Origin: Nematopogon swammerdamellus
Taxonomy: Eukaryota > Arthropoda > Insecta > Lepidoptera > Adelidae
Assembly: GCA_946902875.1 (NCBI GenBank)
Contig: OX336348.1
Span: 18,191,741-18,255,740 of the forward strand
DNA: 64,000 nt
Direction: 5' to 3'
Of the stretch, positions 43,513 through 53,052 are shown in pieces. Numbering within the stretch: the first letter of the stretch is position 1; each line of letters opens with the position of its first letter. The translations under genes were made by a program, and so were the position numbers. The notes under the pieces are model-generated. The model had not been told where the DNA came from, made no database searches, and was given only the letters and a program-made list of their open reading frames with translations.

Positions 43513-44375
43513 TTTCGGGCTTTAGATTGGAATCGTTTGTGGTACCAGCATATCTCGTCTTCGGGTGAATTAGACCTGCTCTGCTGCGGGGTTCGTCTTC
43601 TTGAGTTTGATCTTGATCGGCTTGGAGAGTAGCCGCCAGTGCTCAGGGCAGCCACTTGCATAGCTAACTCGTTAACGCGATCAGCTAGGGAAGACAGCAA
43701 GTCGGATGTAGTCTGCGGTGCTGTTGCGGCATGTACCATCTGTGATACTGGGGTTGGTGAGACCTCCATGATTTTATCAGCAAGCTCTGCCGTTTTGTCC
43801 AATGGGAGCTCTGCTTGGGTCGTTAGGATGGCCTGTACATGTTGGGGAAGACGACGAAGCCAAAGCTGCCGCAGAATGTCCTGATCTGATAGTGTTGCAC
43901 CAGCGAGCGAACGGAGGTGGCGCAGGAATTGAGATGGTTTGCGGTCACCTATTTCTTCATCGCTGATCAGTTGCCTCACCCGCTGCTCTTGTGACGTTGA
44001 GAGGCGGCGTATAAGTTCTTCTTTTAATTTACTGTAACGATTGGCAGGCGGAGGATTGGTTATGATGTCCTCCACCTCTGCGGCCAGTCGAGAATCCAGC
44101 TGAGATATTACGTAATTATACTTTGTCGTATCGACCGTTATTCCGGCGATTTCAAATTGTGCCTCTGCTTGTGCAAACCATATTGCTGGTTTGTCTTGCC
44201 AAAACGTTGGTAATTTAATAGCCACTTTAAAAACATTTGAACCGGCCTCGCCTTGTGGTAGTGCTGATGTAGTTGCCACGGACGCACGCCCCTGCTGCAG
44301 CTGTTGTTGCAGGGCCAAGTTTTGCGCTTGTAGAGTTTCCAGGCGAGCCTCCATCTCCTCCGAGGTGAGCGGCAT
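43458..44375 (-). CDS. gag: Gypsy-2 gag
   Basis: A 305-residue frame starting MPLTSEEMEARLETLQAQ, with a coiled-coil N-terminus, then the gypsy capsid text (IKLPTFWQDKPAIWFAQAEA, SQFLRHLRSLAG, LWLRRLPQHVQAIL). The C-terminus has a Ser/Arg-rich stretch (SPSRSRSNSRRRTP) and CWYHKRFQSKARKC followed by TTPC, the Cys-His-Cys-Cys box that CsRn1/Kabuki-type elements carry in place of a CCHC knuckle. It assembles the particle and binds RNA. ATG at 44375 is 107 nt from the LTR. The end overlaps pol. Confidence 0.92.
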   Translation of the reverse strand: MPLTSEEMEARLETLQAQNLALQQQLQQGRASVATTSALPQGEAGSNVFKVAIKLPTFWQDKPAIWFAQAEAQFEIAGITVDTTKYNYVISQLDSRLAAEVEDIITNPPPANRYSKLKEELIRRLSTSQEQRVRQLISDEEIGDRKPSQFLRHLRSLAGATLSDQDILRQLWLRRLPQHVQAILTTQAELPLDKTAELADKIMEVSPTPVSQMVHAATAPQTTSDLLSSLADRVNELAMQVAALSTGGYSPSRSRSNSRRRTPQQSRSNSPEDEICWYHKRFQSKARKCTTPCNWKAGQENRFDN

Positions 44376-44464
44376 TGCGGAAGTGATTTAGTGGTTGTAT
44401 TCGCTTTTATTTGCGGTTGCGAAAGATACGGCGCGGCGCGATGGTAGCCGGCCGTACGTGCTGT

Positions 44465-44481
44465 TCAGTCGAGGGTCACCA
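44465..44481 (-). promoter_or_regulatory. Gypsy-2 primer binding site (tRNA-Trp-like)
   Basis: TGGTGACCCTCGACTG lies one base inside the 5' LTR. It resembles the complement of the tRNA-Trp 3' end (TGGTGACCCCGACGTG), the primer used in the CsRn1 clade, with small differences. Confidence 0.65.
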
Positions 44482-44482
44482 A

Positions 44483-44607
44483 TGTAGCAACTTTATTAAA
44501 TCATTTACATAACATGAAAATATTGTCAAGCCTTTATTTTTCTATCCGTCACTCTTGTCGCTACTGACAGCTCTTGGTTTTTTGGTATCTCCGGAGAAGG
44601 TGCCATA
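44483..44607 (-). repeat. Gypsy-2 5' LTR
   Basis: 125 bp, identical to the 3' LTR by eye. Promoter region for the element on the minus strand. Confidence 0.95.
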
Positions 44608-44761
44608 AGGCGCTCCGTTAGGCCCATCCAGAGGCGCGAGCATCGCATTCTCTCCCGACAGCCGGCCCCGCGCCAACTGCGGATTTTGTTCCATGAACTC
44701 CGCCATCACATCATATCTCTTTGCACCGCAGTTGGCCGGGAGCGAAGTGTGGATGAGGTGC
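44608..44761 (-). pseudogene. SANT/zeste-like exon, interrupted by gypsy-2
   Basis: On the minus strand an acceptor (CCAAGTGCAG) opens an exon reading KRYDVMAEFMEQNPQLARGR, which resembles the first helix of zeste/SANT-like DNA-binding domains. A neighbouring frame then gives SRLWMGLTERLKASGG and a Trp, the next helices. Gypsy-2 sits inside this exon; the remainder continues at 40152 down to a GTGTGT donor at 40102. The frame change near 44640 and the insertion mean this allele is disrupted, unless gypsy-2 is polymorphic. Downstream exons on the same strand are at 38935-39118 and 37540-37709. Family assignment is by memory of motif style only. Confidence 0.45.
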
Positions 44762-44779
44762 CTGCACTTGGCTCATGTT

Positions 44780-45210
44780 GGGTTACACTCAAGTACGGTA
44801 TTTATATTTATTGAAGAAAAATTGGTAAATTCTTCTTCTTTTTTTTAAAATAAACATGACAGTTGATTGACTGGCACTGGCACATGGTCTAGGTCGACAT
44901 AGTCTATGCTAAGCACCCATTTGTGTATCAGTAAAAATGGTTAAAAGGTAGTAATTGATAATTTTTTTGGCATAAATGTTCACGAATTTCCATAAATTAT
45001 AAATGCAACATATAAATTTATCAAAATAACCTAATACAATAAAATTAAACTAAAATTAAGAAATATGATAACATATAAATAATTAGATAACATAAGATAA
45101 TAATAAATAAGTAATCGCAAGTAATCTAGGCCGTCTTATCTATGGTAGGTCGACACTCACTTGAACGCCGGTACCGACGTTTCGACGCAAAGTACCAGAT
45201 TTGCAATTGA
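44780..45210. other. AT-rich non-coding sequence
   Basis: No gene or repeat recognised. Confidence 0.45.
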
Positions 45211-45214
45211 CCAG

Positions 45215-45420
45215 TAACGCAAACAAAGACATTAAACTCATTTGAACGCAAATGACCATACTCTTAATTCGTAAACGACCATATACGCAAAGGACCGTAA
45301 TATTCAGAATTCGCAAATGACCTGATACGCAAATGACCATATTCTCAATTCGTAAACGACCATATACGCAAAGGACCGTATAATATTCAGAATTCTCAAA
45401 TGACCAGATATCAGAAAAAA
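45215..45420. repeat. Minisatellite of GCAAANGACC-type subrepeats
   Basis: The word ACGCAAATGACCATA or close variants (CGTAAACGACCATA, CGCAAAGGACCGTA, CGCAAATGACCTGA) recurs every 15-27 bp about ten times. A larger unit of about 90 bp is repeated about twice. Confidence 0.75.
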
Positions 45421-45965
45421 TTCGAAAACGTAATTCCCACGGGTACTGCTTTGATTTTCGGAATAAATCATTGATCATAGCCTATTTTGCGTCGAAACGG
45501 ATTAACAAACGCATTACTAGAAATCCTGGTTTTTGTGAATTCATACATAAAATTTAAACAGAATCTAGAAAGTGTGACACCACAATAAAGCACTTTTTAT
45601 TGAAAGCATGCAAAAAAAGTAACCGGAGAACTGTCGACATTGGATTTGATATTGTATATAGAAAAATGTTGAAAAAATTACAAAGAAAAAAAATAAGTCC
45701 CTAAACTTTTAAGAAAATTAATATTTTTAAAATGTAAGTTTAAATAAAATTACATTTTAAAGGGGGACTTATTTTTTATTATTATTTCTTAATGATTAAA
45801 GTTTTATTTTTAGTTACATAAAAATAAGGTTTAAGTTTTATGTTTATGTTAAAGTAGTAAAAGATATGAAGTTCTATAAACCTGTATACACATAATATGT
45901 ACAGTTTCTGTTTATCCTGTTATTACTTATACCACTCGCACTAGCACCGAGTACACTATGTTAAG
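45421..45965. other. AT-rich sequence, partly LINE-A2 3' UTR
   Basis: No gene. Contains an inverted pair (ACTTATTTTTTATTATTAT and AAAAAAATAAGTCCC, 45690-45790). The 3' end of LINE-A2 falls somewhere in 45780-45960. Confidence 0.4.
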
Positions 45966-46481
45966 CTATACACGGTCAGCCTCAGAGTACAATATTTTGT
46001 CAGTTAGAGCTTCTTTTACATTATAATAAGCTTTCTTTATAAGAATGGCTTTAATGCGTTTCTTAAAACATACATCATTAAGATTTTTTAATTCTAATGT
46101 TATTTTATTATAAAATCGTATGCTATTACAAACAAAACTCTTGGACATTTTAGACGACCTGTGTTTTACAATTGTTATATCATTTTTATGTCTAGTTTCA
46201 TGGTGATGTATATCAGACTGGAGAGTAGCATTTTGTATGTATTTTCTAGCATAGCAGATGTTTTGATACACATAAGCACTTGGTAGTGTCATAATTCCTA
46301 TTTTACTAAATTCATTTTTACAAGAGTCCCTCGTTTTCATATTCATTATACAACGCAATGCTCTTTTTTGCAGAACAAATACTCTGTTTACTTCAGCTGC
46401 AGTTCCCCAAAACAATAATCCATATGACATGAGACTATTAAAGTAGGCAAAGTAAACAGTTTTTGCAGCTTGGACACCACA
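45966..46481 (-). pseudogene. LINE-A2 RT C-terminal part
   Basis: Resumes after BEL-1 with QAAKTVYFAYFNSLMSYGLL, then FVLQKRALRCIMNMKTRDSC and SAYVYQNICYARKYIQ, and ends at 45966. It aligns with the last ~165 residues of LINE-A1 RT (HAAKTVYHAYFESIMSYG). Open throughout. The first residues of the apparent ORF before VQAAK derive from the BEL LTR. Confidence 0.88.
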
Positions 46482-46742
46482 TGTTAGAGCCATCAGTGCA
46501 GCAGCGGGGGAGGGGCTGCCCCCCGCCCCACACCTCACGCCGCGCCACCGCGCGGTGCCGCCGCCGCGAGGCGAGCGCAGCCAGTGTGCCGTCCATCAGC
46601 CGCCAGTGCGGGCGCACGCTCTTTTGTTTACATATTTACATCAATGTCATTAATTTACATATCAGTCATTTCATTACACCACATATTGGGAAGAAGTCGA
46701 CTTTCATTTTAACCACAAGATGAGAAACTCCAACCCACAACA
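46482..46742 (+). repeat. BEL-1 5' LTR
   Basis: TGTTAGAGCC...CCCACAACA, 261 bp, TG...CA ends. The first half is CpG-rich, the second AT-rich. No difference from the 3' LTR seen. Confidence 0.96.
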
Positions 46743-46743
46743 T

Positions 46744-46763
46744 CTTGTCCTTCGAGTCGGATG
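46744..46763 (+). promoter_or_regulatory. BEL-1 primer binding site (tRNA-Tyr-like)
   Basis: TTGTCCTTCGAGTCGGATG just inside the LTR matches the complement of the tRNA-Tyr 3' end (TGGTCCTTCGAGCCGGA) with two or three differences. Confidence 0.6.
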
Positions 46764-47646
46764 AAAGTAGTCAACATTCCGCAATAGTCAAGAAACACCA
46801 AAGGATCGGCGCATCGCATCGTCCCTCCGGCTTCCCGCACCATCCGCCCGCAGGAGCTCACAAGCAAGGCTACCTCAGCGACAGGAGTGCGGCAGGAGAC
46901 GCCTAGGAGCAGCAGGACACTCACCTTCGGGAGCGACGCCGACATCCGCCGAGTCAGGAACCAGGACTAGGTGCAAGTTACTGTAAGTCCGTTCCAATCC
47001 CCTATTTCCAAGTCTTTATTTCCAATTTCTCAATCCATATTTATCTTTTCAATTTGTCTTGTTTGCATCGAAGTAAAATACAATCCAGTCATACAGTCCA
47101 TTTATACAAATTCATTCATTCATTAATAATATAATTTCAATACAGTCCATTCGTTCATTCGTTCATACATACCGTTCACTCATAGTTTACAGATTAACTC
47201 ATTTCATTCAAACTATAATACATACTTAAAGTCTTTCATTCAGTTCATTCAAGCAGATCTTTATAACTATGAAAACATACCCAAGTTAAAAATCGTAATA
47301 TCAATACAAGTATATAAATAAAACAAAAATAACTTCACAAAGTTTCACGAATTAAAATAATCAATTTGTCACAATTCTAAGCTACAGAATCTGTACACGG
47401 GCGCGGCCTGTCTCGATATTACGATACATCGCTGCACCTGCACTAATGACCGTAGGCAGCGGAGGCTCGCTCGCTCGAAGCGAATGAATAGATTTGATTG
47501 ACACGTTGTAAAGATTTGATTGACACTTCATAGATAAAAAACTGTTTATCGTATTTCAGTGATTTTTCGGTGTTTCGAGTTACAATTTTATAAATATTTC
47601 ATTCTAGGTGGGTTAATTCGCATCCCCGCTTCTCATTTACGGTAAA
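46764..47646 (+). other. BEL-1 untranslated leader
   Basis: About 880 nt with many CATTCATTCATT-type words (47100-47260). No ORF of note; ends at the gag-pol ATG (context AAAATGG). Confidence 0.6.
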
Positions 47647-50600
47647 ATGGCAGATAAAGAGTTGCCGAGGAAGCGTGCAGGCTACAAAGGCCGTGTAACT
47701 CAATTTGCAAACTACTTGAACACACTCCAGAGTCCATTAACTGTTCAACAAGTTATTGAGTTGAAATTAAGGTTGATAAAAATGTCAGAATTATACAATC
47801 AATTCGATGACATACAAGTGGAACTGGAGAGTGTTCCGGGAGATGTGCAGGCCACACAGCTGGCCGAACGTGCAGAATTTGAGAAGCACTACTATTCGAG
47901 CATGGCAAAAGCGCAAAATTTGTATGATGTCAGTATTCAGCTTCAACTTCAAGAATCTGGCGCGACCAGCCCCAGCCGCGATCGTGTTGGTGGTGACTCA
48001 GCATCTACTGAAAGGAAAAATACCGTGAAGCTGCCGACCATAGTGTTGCCTAAGTTCTCCGGCATGCACGAACACTGGTTGGAGTTTCACGACACCTTCC
48101 TGTCTCTTATTCATCTTAATGACAGTATCAATGATGTGCAGAAATTTCACTACTTGCGGGCCGCTCTGGAGGGGGACGCCGCTCAGGTAATTAGATCATT
48201 AGAATTTTCAAGCGCTAATTATACAATAGCCTGGAACCTATTGCGTGATCGATACGATAACCCCAGGCTATTAATCCAAAATCATATTAAATCGTTGTTC
48301 AATATCGAAACTATTAAAAAGGAGTCTCATTCTCATTTAAGGCAGCTCTTAGACACATTCAACAAAAACTTAAGGGCGCTAGACACGCTCGGAGAACCGA
48401 CAAAATCGTGGGATACGCTTCTACTTTACATCCTCTCCTCCAAACTAGACGCCAGGACAGCTCGCGAGTGGGAGGAGCAGAAAGGTAAGGAGGAAAAGGT
48501 AACTCTCGATACATTTCGCAAATTCATTAAGGGTCGAGCAGACCTACTCGAAACAATGGATTTGAACAAATCTTCACCTTCATGCAGCAAGACATATTTT
48601 AACATTAAAGGTCTAGTGACAACGACAGAAAATGCCAAGTTCGAGTGTCCATTGTGTAAGGGTGAGCATGCAATATACAGATGCGACCAGTTCTTACAGC
48701 TGTCATGCAGCAGCAGAGCAGACAAGGTCAGGTCGCATAAGTTGTGTCTCAATTGTTTCAGACCTGGTCACATGGCCAAGCTATGCAAACTAGGTTCGTG
48801 CAAGAAGTGCCATGCCAAGCACAATACTTTACTCCATCAGGATGAATCGGTGTCTAAGCCGGTCGATTCTGTCGCATTGTCCGCATCAACACATAAATCA
48901 AATTCACAGGTACTCCTATCTACAGCACTTGTCAAAGTGTATGACAGGCGCGGGGGCGAGCACGTCGCCCGCGTTCTGTTAGACTCGGGTAGCAGTTCAT
49001 GCTTCATCACAGCGAAGCTATGCAGTGAACTCGATCTGGTTACTGTAAAGGTGGCAGGAACAGTTTCGGGTATCAATAACAGCACACTTTACACTACAAA
49101 CAGATGCAATCTCAACGTACATTCATTACAGAGTCCATTCAGTTGTAACATCTCATGTCTCGTTCTACCTAGCATTACGTCATCAATACCGAGCACTGCG
49201 GTGAACCGAGCCGATTTAAAGATCCCACCTCATTTGAAGCTGGCCGACAACGCGTTCCATCTGCCGGCGGAGGTCCAAATCCTCATCGGGGCGGACGTAT
49301 TTTGGGATATCATCGGCTCGGAACAGATCAATTTGGGACGAAACAGACCGGTCCTTCGTAACACACAGCTCGGTTGGTTGATTTCGGGTGTCATTGGAAC
49401 AGGGCTGAGGCAGAATAACACTCATTGCAATTTTGCTATTAATATGGATGTGCAGGAACAGCTGGCCAAGTTTTGGCAGATCGAGGAGCTGTCGGACGCC
49501 ACTAAGCGGGCGTATTCAGCGGAGGAGAGAGCGTGTGAGAATCACTTCACTCAAACCGTGGCTCGCGCCGACAACGGTAGGTTCTCAGTCACGGTCCCTC
49601 TGAAAGGCACTGAAGACGATCTCGGTAGCTCCTTCGAGCGTGCAAAACAATGTTTCTTGTCATTAGAGAGACGGTTACAGCGTCAGTCCGCACTTAGAAC
49701 CATGTACGTTGATTTCATGAAAGAATACATAATGTTGGGTCACATGACAGAAAGTGATTCTACCAACAAATCAGTCAAGTCGTACTACCTCCCGCACCAT
49801 GGTGTTGTGCGTGAAGGTAGCTCGACCACTAAGCTACGAGCTGTTTTCAATGCAAGTGCGCCCACTACGTCTGGAGTGTCCTTCAATGACATCCAGATGG
49901 TGGGGCCGACAATACAAGACGATCTCCTGTCGATACTTCTTCGTTTTAGGCAACACAAATTCGTGATCTCGGCCGACATTGAGAAGATGTATCGACAGGT
50001 CCTTGTAAATGCAGACCAAAGACGACTACAGCAAATCTTCTGGAGAGAGGATCCTTCACATAAATTAAAAACCTACAAGCTAAACACAGTTACATATGGG
50101 ACTGCATCGGCACCCTTCTTAGCAGTGCGATGTCTGAAGCAGTTAGCCGAAGAGTGTACTGACGGAATCATATCTGAAATCATACACAAAGATTTCTATG
50201 TCGACGATATGCTCACCGGAGCCGACACAATTGAGCAGCTTGCATTGATTCGCAGCAAAGTTGCCCAGGTGCTGGAGTCAGGTTGTCTCACTTTGAGAAA
50301 ATGGCGTTCGAATGAACGCAGATTACTGTCTGCACCTAACACGGACAACCTGAATCTAGACCTGAGCGCAGAAAATCAATGCAAGACTCTCGGATTGGGC
50401 TGGTCGAGCACAACGGACGAACTGAACATCAGCATAAACGTTCAGAATGACCAACCCACATTTACGAAACGGAGCATATTGTCGACCATTGCGCACATTT
50501 TCGACCCTTTAGGTCTTCTCAGTCTTTCCATAATTCAGGCAAAAATCATCCTCCAGAAGCTTTGGCTTCACAAACTATCATGGGACGACCCTCTCCCAGA

Positions 50601-52758
50601 AGAGATTCGTTCTGCTTGGATAAAATTCGTATCACATCTGCCACAATTAGAGCTGGTACGGATTCCAAGACGAGTCATTTGCGATGGCCCAAATGTCATT
50701 GAAATACACACATTTTGTGATGCGTCTCAGGACGCATACGGAGCGTGCATGTACGTCCGTTCAATAAATTCAGAGCACATCGAAGTTCATCTGTTGTGCT
50801 CCAAAAGCAAGGTCGCACCGATAAAACCAACAACAATTCCGCGCCTTGAGCTGTGCGGTGCGTTGGTAGGGGCACGACTCACGACAAAAGTTATCGGCTC
50901 ACTACGGCTAAAAATTCACAGATGCGTTCTATGGACTGACTCTTCCATAGTTTTGGGCTGGTTGAAAACCAACCCCAGCAAACTCAAACCATTCGTTAAA
51001 AATCGTGTTGCAGATATTCAGGAACTCTGCAATAAACATACATGGCGTCACGTGCCCACCGCAGAAAATCCTGCAGATCTGCTGTCTCGTGGTGTTAGTC
51101 CCAATCTCGTTGAACGTTCAGCATTATGGTGGTCGGGTCCACAGTTTCTCACTCACCAAGAACCGGCTTGGCCCAAGTTGCAGGCAGATGAGTGCGACGA
51201 AGACTTACCTGAAATGAGACCACAAACTCAATGTTTGATCTCGTTTGCTTCTCCAGACGTCTTCCCGTTCTCGCGGTTCTCAAACTTCCAACGGCTTAAG
51301 CGTTCAATAGCTTATGTCCTGCGGTTTATTCATAACGCTAGAAAAGAAAACATTAGAAAAAACGGTCCACTTACCGTACAAGAACTGGATGCTGCAACTG
51401 TTCACCTATTCAAGGTCGTGCAGGTGGAGTCATTTCCATTAGAGTTGAAAATTTTGCAAAATAAAAATCAAGTTTTAAAAGGCGCTATCGCCAGCTTAAA
51501 TCCATTCATCGACCCCTCCGGCCTTATGCGCGTGGGAGGTCGACTTGAAAATTCAGATTTCGCAATTGAAAAGAAACATCCCATCATAATCAGCGCGGAC
51601 CACCCAGTTTCACATTTACTATTTAGACACGAACACTTACAGTTAATGCATGCTGGACCACAGCTCCTTCTCTCGTCCATCAGGGAATCATTCTGGCCTG
51701 TAAGGGGGAGAAACTTAGCAAAGAAAATTACTCACCAATGTGTCCGATGCAGCCGCCTGAAACCAAAAACAGTTAGTCCAATCATGGGTCACTTACCTGA
51801 GCGGCGCGTCGTTCCAGGGTTTCCATTCCAGTCCACGGGCGTCGATTATGCAGGTCCTGTGATGGCAGCAGATAGGAAGGGTCGTGGTTGCCGGCTGATC
51901 AAAACGTATATTGCTGTTTTCGTGTGTTTCACCACTAAGGCCATCCACCTGGAGCTGGTCAGCGATTTAACCAAAGAGTCATATTTGTTAGCCTTACGAC
52001 GCTTCATTGCGCGTCGGGGCAAACCGACTGACATAAGTTCAGACAATGGTACGTCCTTCGTTGGGGCACGCAACGAACTTTACAAGTTCTTTAAGGAAAA
52101 TTCCAAGGCGTTGTCTGAAGATATGTCAAATGAGTCAATTCAGTTTCACTTCACGCCAGCATATGCTCCACATTTTGGCGGACTGTGGGAAGCGGGAGTC
52201 AAATCGACCAAGCATCACCTAAAACGTGTACTAGGAAATTCACATCTGACGTTTGAGGAGTTGTATTCTGTTTTGGTGCAAATAGAGGCAATATTAAACT
52301 CCCGTCCTTTGTCTCCCCTGTCTTCCCATCACGACGACCTCCTTCCTCTGACTCCAGGCCACATCCTCATCGGACGAGCTTTAACTTCTGTGCCGAGTCC
52401 CAGGTTCGAAGACGTCGCCGTGAATCGACTCACACGATACCAGAGAGTCGAGCAGCTTCGCCAGCACTTCTGGCGCCGATGGCACAAGGAGTACGTCGCC
52501 GAATTGCAGCAGCGCGTGAAGTGGAGAGCCACAACTAGCCAACTCATCGAAGGGACCATGGTCGTCATCAAGGACGACGACCTCCCTCCGCTACGGTGGA
52601 GCCTCGGGCGCATCGTGCAGGTGTATCCTGGGCGCGACGGTGTTGCCAGGGTCGCCGATATCAAGACAGCGCGAGGAGTGGTGCGACGAGCCTTCTCCAA
52701 AATCTGCCCTCTTCCACTCAATGACGACGTCACCTGTTCTCCCGCAGAAACCCGTTGA
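47647..52758 (+). CDS. gag-pol: BEL-1 gag-pol polyprotein, intact
   Basis: 1703 residues, one frame. Gag: MADKELPRKRAGYK start, then KLPTIVLPKFSGMHEHWLEF and the SINDVQKFHYLRAAL block typical of BEL gag; zinc-binding Cys/His boxes around residues 335-395 (CPLCKGEHAIYRC, CLNCFRPGHMAKLC, CKKCHAKHNTLLH). Protease: VLLDSGSSSCFI (DSG). RT: LRAVFNASAPTTSGVSFND, FVISADIEKMYRQV (motif A), YGTASAPFLAVRCL (motif B), DFYVDDMLTGA (YVDD). RNase H: HTFCDASQDAYGACMY and LWTDSS. Integrase: HEHLQLMHAGPQLLL and CVRCSRLKP, STGVDYAGPV, SSDNGTSFVGA, HFGGLWEAGVKSTKHHL; C-terminal DUF5641-like domain with a Trp-rich end. All catalytic residues visible. Length is normal for the BEL lineage. Confidence 0.97.
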   Translation: MADKELPRKRAGYKGRVTQFANYLNTLQSPLTVQQVIELKLRLIKMSELYNQFDDIQVELESVPGDVQATQLAERAEFEKHYYSSMAKAQNLYDVSIQLQLQESGATSPSRDRVGGDSASTERKNTVKLPTIVLPKFSGMHEHWLEFHDTFLSLIHLNDSINDVQKFHYLRAALEGDAAQVIRSLEFSSANYTIAWNLLRDRYDNPRLLIQNHIKSLFNIETIKKESHSHLRQLLDTFNKNLRALDTLGEPTKSWDTLLLYILSSKLDARTAREWEEQKGKEEKVTLDTFRKFIKGRADLLETMDLNKSSPSCSKTYFNIKGLVTTTENAKFECPLCKGEHAIYRCDQFLQLSCSSRADKVRSHKLCLNCFRPGHMAKLCKLGSCKKCHAKHNTLLHQDESVSKPVDSVALSASTHKSNSQVLLSTALVKVYDRRGGEHVARVLLDSGSSSCFITAKLCSELDLVTVKVAGTVSGINNSTLYTTNRCNLNVHSLQSPFSCNISCLVLPSITSSIPSTAVNRADLKIPPHLKLADNAFHLPAEVQILIGADVFWDIIGSEQINLGRNRPVLRNTQLGWLISGVIGTGLRQNNTHCNFAINMDVQEQLAKFWQIEELSDATKRAYSAEERACENHFTQTVARADNGRFSVTVPLKGTEDDLGSSFERAKQCFLSLERRLQRQSALRTMYVDFMKEYIMLGHMTESDSTNKSVKSYYLPHHGVVREGSSTTKLRAVFNASAPTTSGVSFNDIQMVGPTIQDDLLSILLRFRQHKFVISADIEKMYRQVLVNADQRRLQQIFWREDPSHKLKTYKLNTVTYGTASAPFLAVRCLKQLAEECTDGIISEIIHKDFYVDDMLTGADTIEQLALIRSKVAQVLESGCLTLRKWRSNERRLLSAPNTDNLNLDLSAENQCKTLGLGWSSTTDELNISINVQNDQPTFTKRSILSTIAHIFDPLGLLSLSIIQAKIILQKLWLHKLSWDDPLPEEIRSAWIKFVSHLPQLELVRIPRRVICDGPNVIEIHTFCDASQDAYGACMYVRSINSEHIEVHLLCSKSKVAPIKPTTIPRLELCGALVGARLTTKVIGSLRLKIHRCVLWTDSSIVLGWLKTNPSKLKPFVKNRVADIQELCNKHTWRHVPTAENPADLLSRGVSPNLVERSALWWSGPQFLTHQEPAWPKLQADECDEDLPEMRPQTQCLISFASPDVFPFSRFSNFQRLKRSIAYVLRFIHNARKENIRKNGPLTVQELDAATVHLFKVVQVESFPLELKILQNKNQVLKGAIASLNPFIDPSGLMRVGGRLENSDFAIEKKHPIIISADHPVSHLLFRHEHLQLMHAGPQLLLSSIRESFWPVRGRNLAKKITHQCVRCSRLKPKTVSPIMGHLPERRVVPGFPFQSTGVDYAGPVMAADRKGRGCRLIKTYIAVFVCFTTKAIHLELVSDLTKESYLLALRRFIARRGKPTDISSDNGTSFVGARNELYKFFKENSKALSEDMSNESIQFHFTPAYAPHFGGLWEAGVKSTKHHLKRVLGNSHLTFEELYSVLVQIEAILNSRPLSPLSSHHDDLLPLTPGHILIGRALTSVPSPRFEDVAVNRLTRYQRVEQLRQHFWRRWHKEYVAELQQRVKWRATTSQLIEGTMVVIKDDDLPPLRWSLGRIVQVYPGRDGVARVADIKTARGVVRRAFSKICPLPLNDDVTCSPAETR

Positions 52759-52775
52759 AAGAGCAAGCTTTCAAC

Positions 52776-52786
52776 GCCGGGGGGTA
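52776..52786 (+). promoter_or_regulatory. BEL-1 polypurine tract
   Basis: GCCGGGGGGTA directly before the 3' LTR. Confidence 0.65.
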
Positions 52787-53047
52787 TGTTAGAGCCATCA
52801 GTGCAGCAGCGGGGGAGGGGCTGCCCCCCGCCCCACACCTCACGCCGCGCCACCGCGCGGTGCCGCCGCCGCGAGGCGAGCGCAGCCAGTGTGCCGTCCA
52901 TCAGCCGCCAGTGCGGGCGCACGCTCTTTTGTTTACATATTTACATCAATGTCATTAATTTACATATCAGTCATTTCATTACACCACATATTGGGAAGAA
53001 GTCGACTTTCATTTTAACCACAAGATGAGAAACTCCAACCCACAACA
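52787..53047 (+). repeat. BEL-1 3' LTR
   Basis: 261 bp, apparently identical to 46482-46742, followed by the CCACA target copy. Confidence 0.96.
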
Positions 53048-53052
53048 CCACA

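Larger units (their letters stand above)
40153..44607 (-). mobile_element. Gypsy-2: complete CsRn1/Kabuki-type LTR retrotransposon
   Basis: A 4455-bp element with two identical 125-bp LTRs (40153-40277 and 44483-44607), flanked by the 4-bp direct repeat AGGC (40149-40152 and 44608-44611). It has a tRNA-Trp-like primer site, gag with a CHCC box, pol with protease, RT, RNase H and integrase in one open frame, and a polypurine tract. Nothing is visibly broken. It interrupts a SANT/zeste-like exon. Confidence 0.95.
46482..53047 (+). mobile_element. BEL-1: intact BEL/Pao LTR retrotransposon
   Basis: A 6566-bp plus-strand element with 261-bp LTRs that look identical (46482-46742 and 52787-53047), flanked by the 5-bp direct repeat CCACA (46477-46481 and 53048-53052). 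Between them: primer site, a 900-nt leader, one uninterrupted 1703-codon gag-pol, and a polypurine tract. The target is the RT gene of LINE-A2. Every feature needed for transposition is present and unbroken. Confidence 0.96.

Noticed and set aside
46463..46723. 86-residue ORF repeated at 52786-53028 as a small gene pair
   Set aside because: Both lie wholly in the two identical BEL LTRs; they are LTR shadows.
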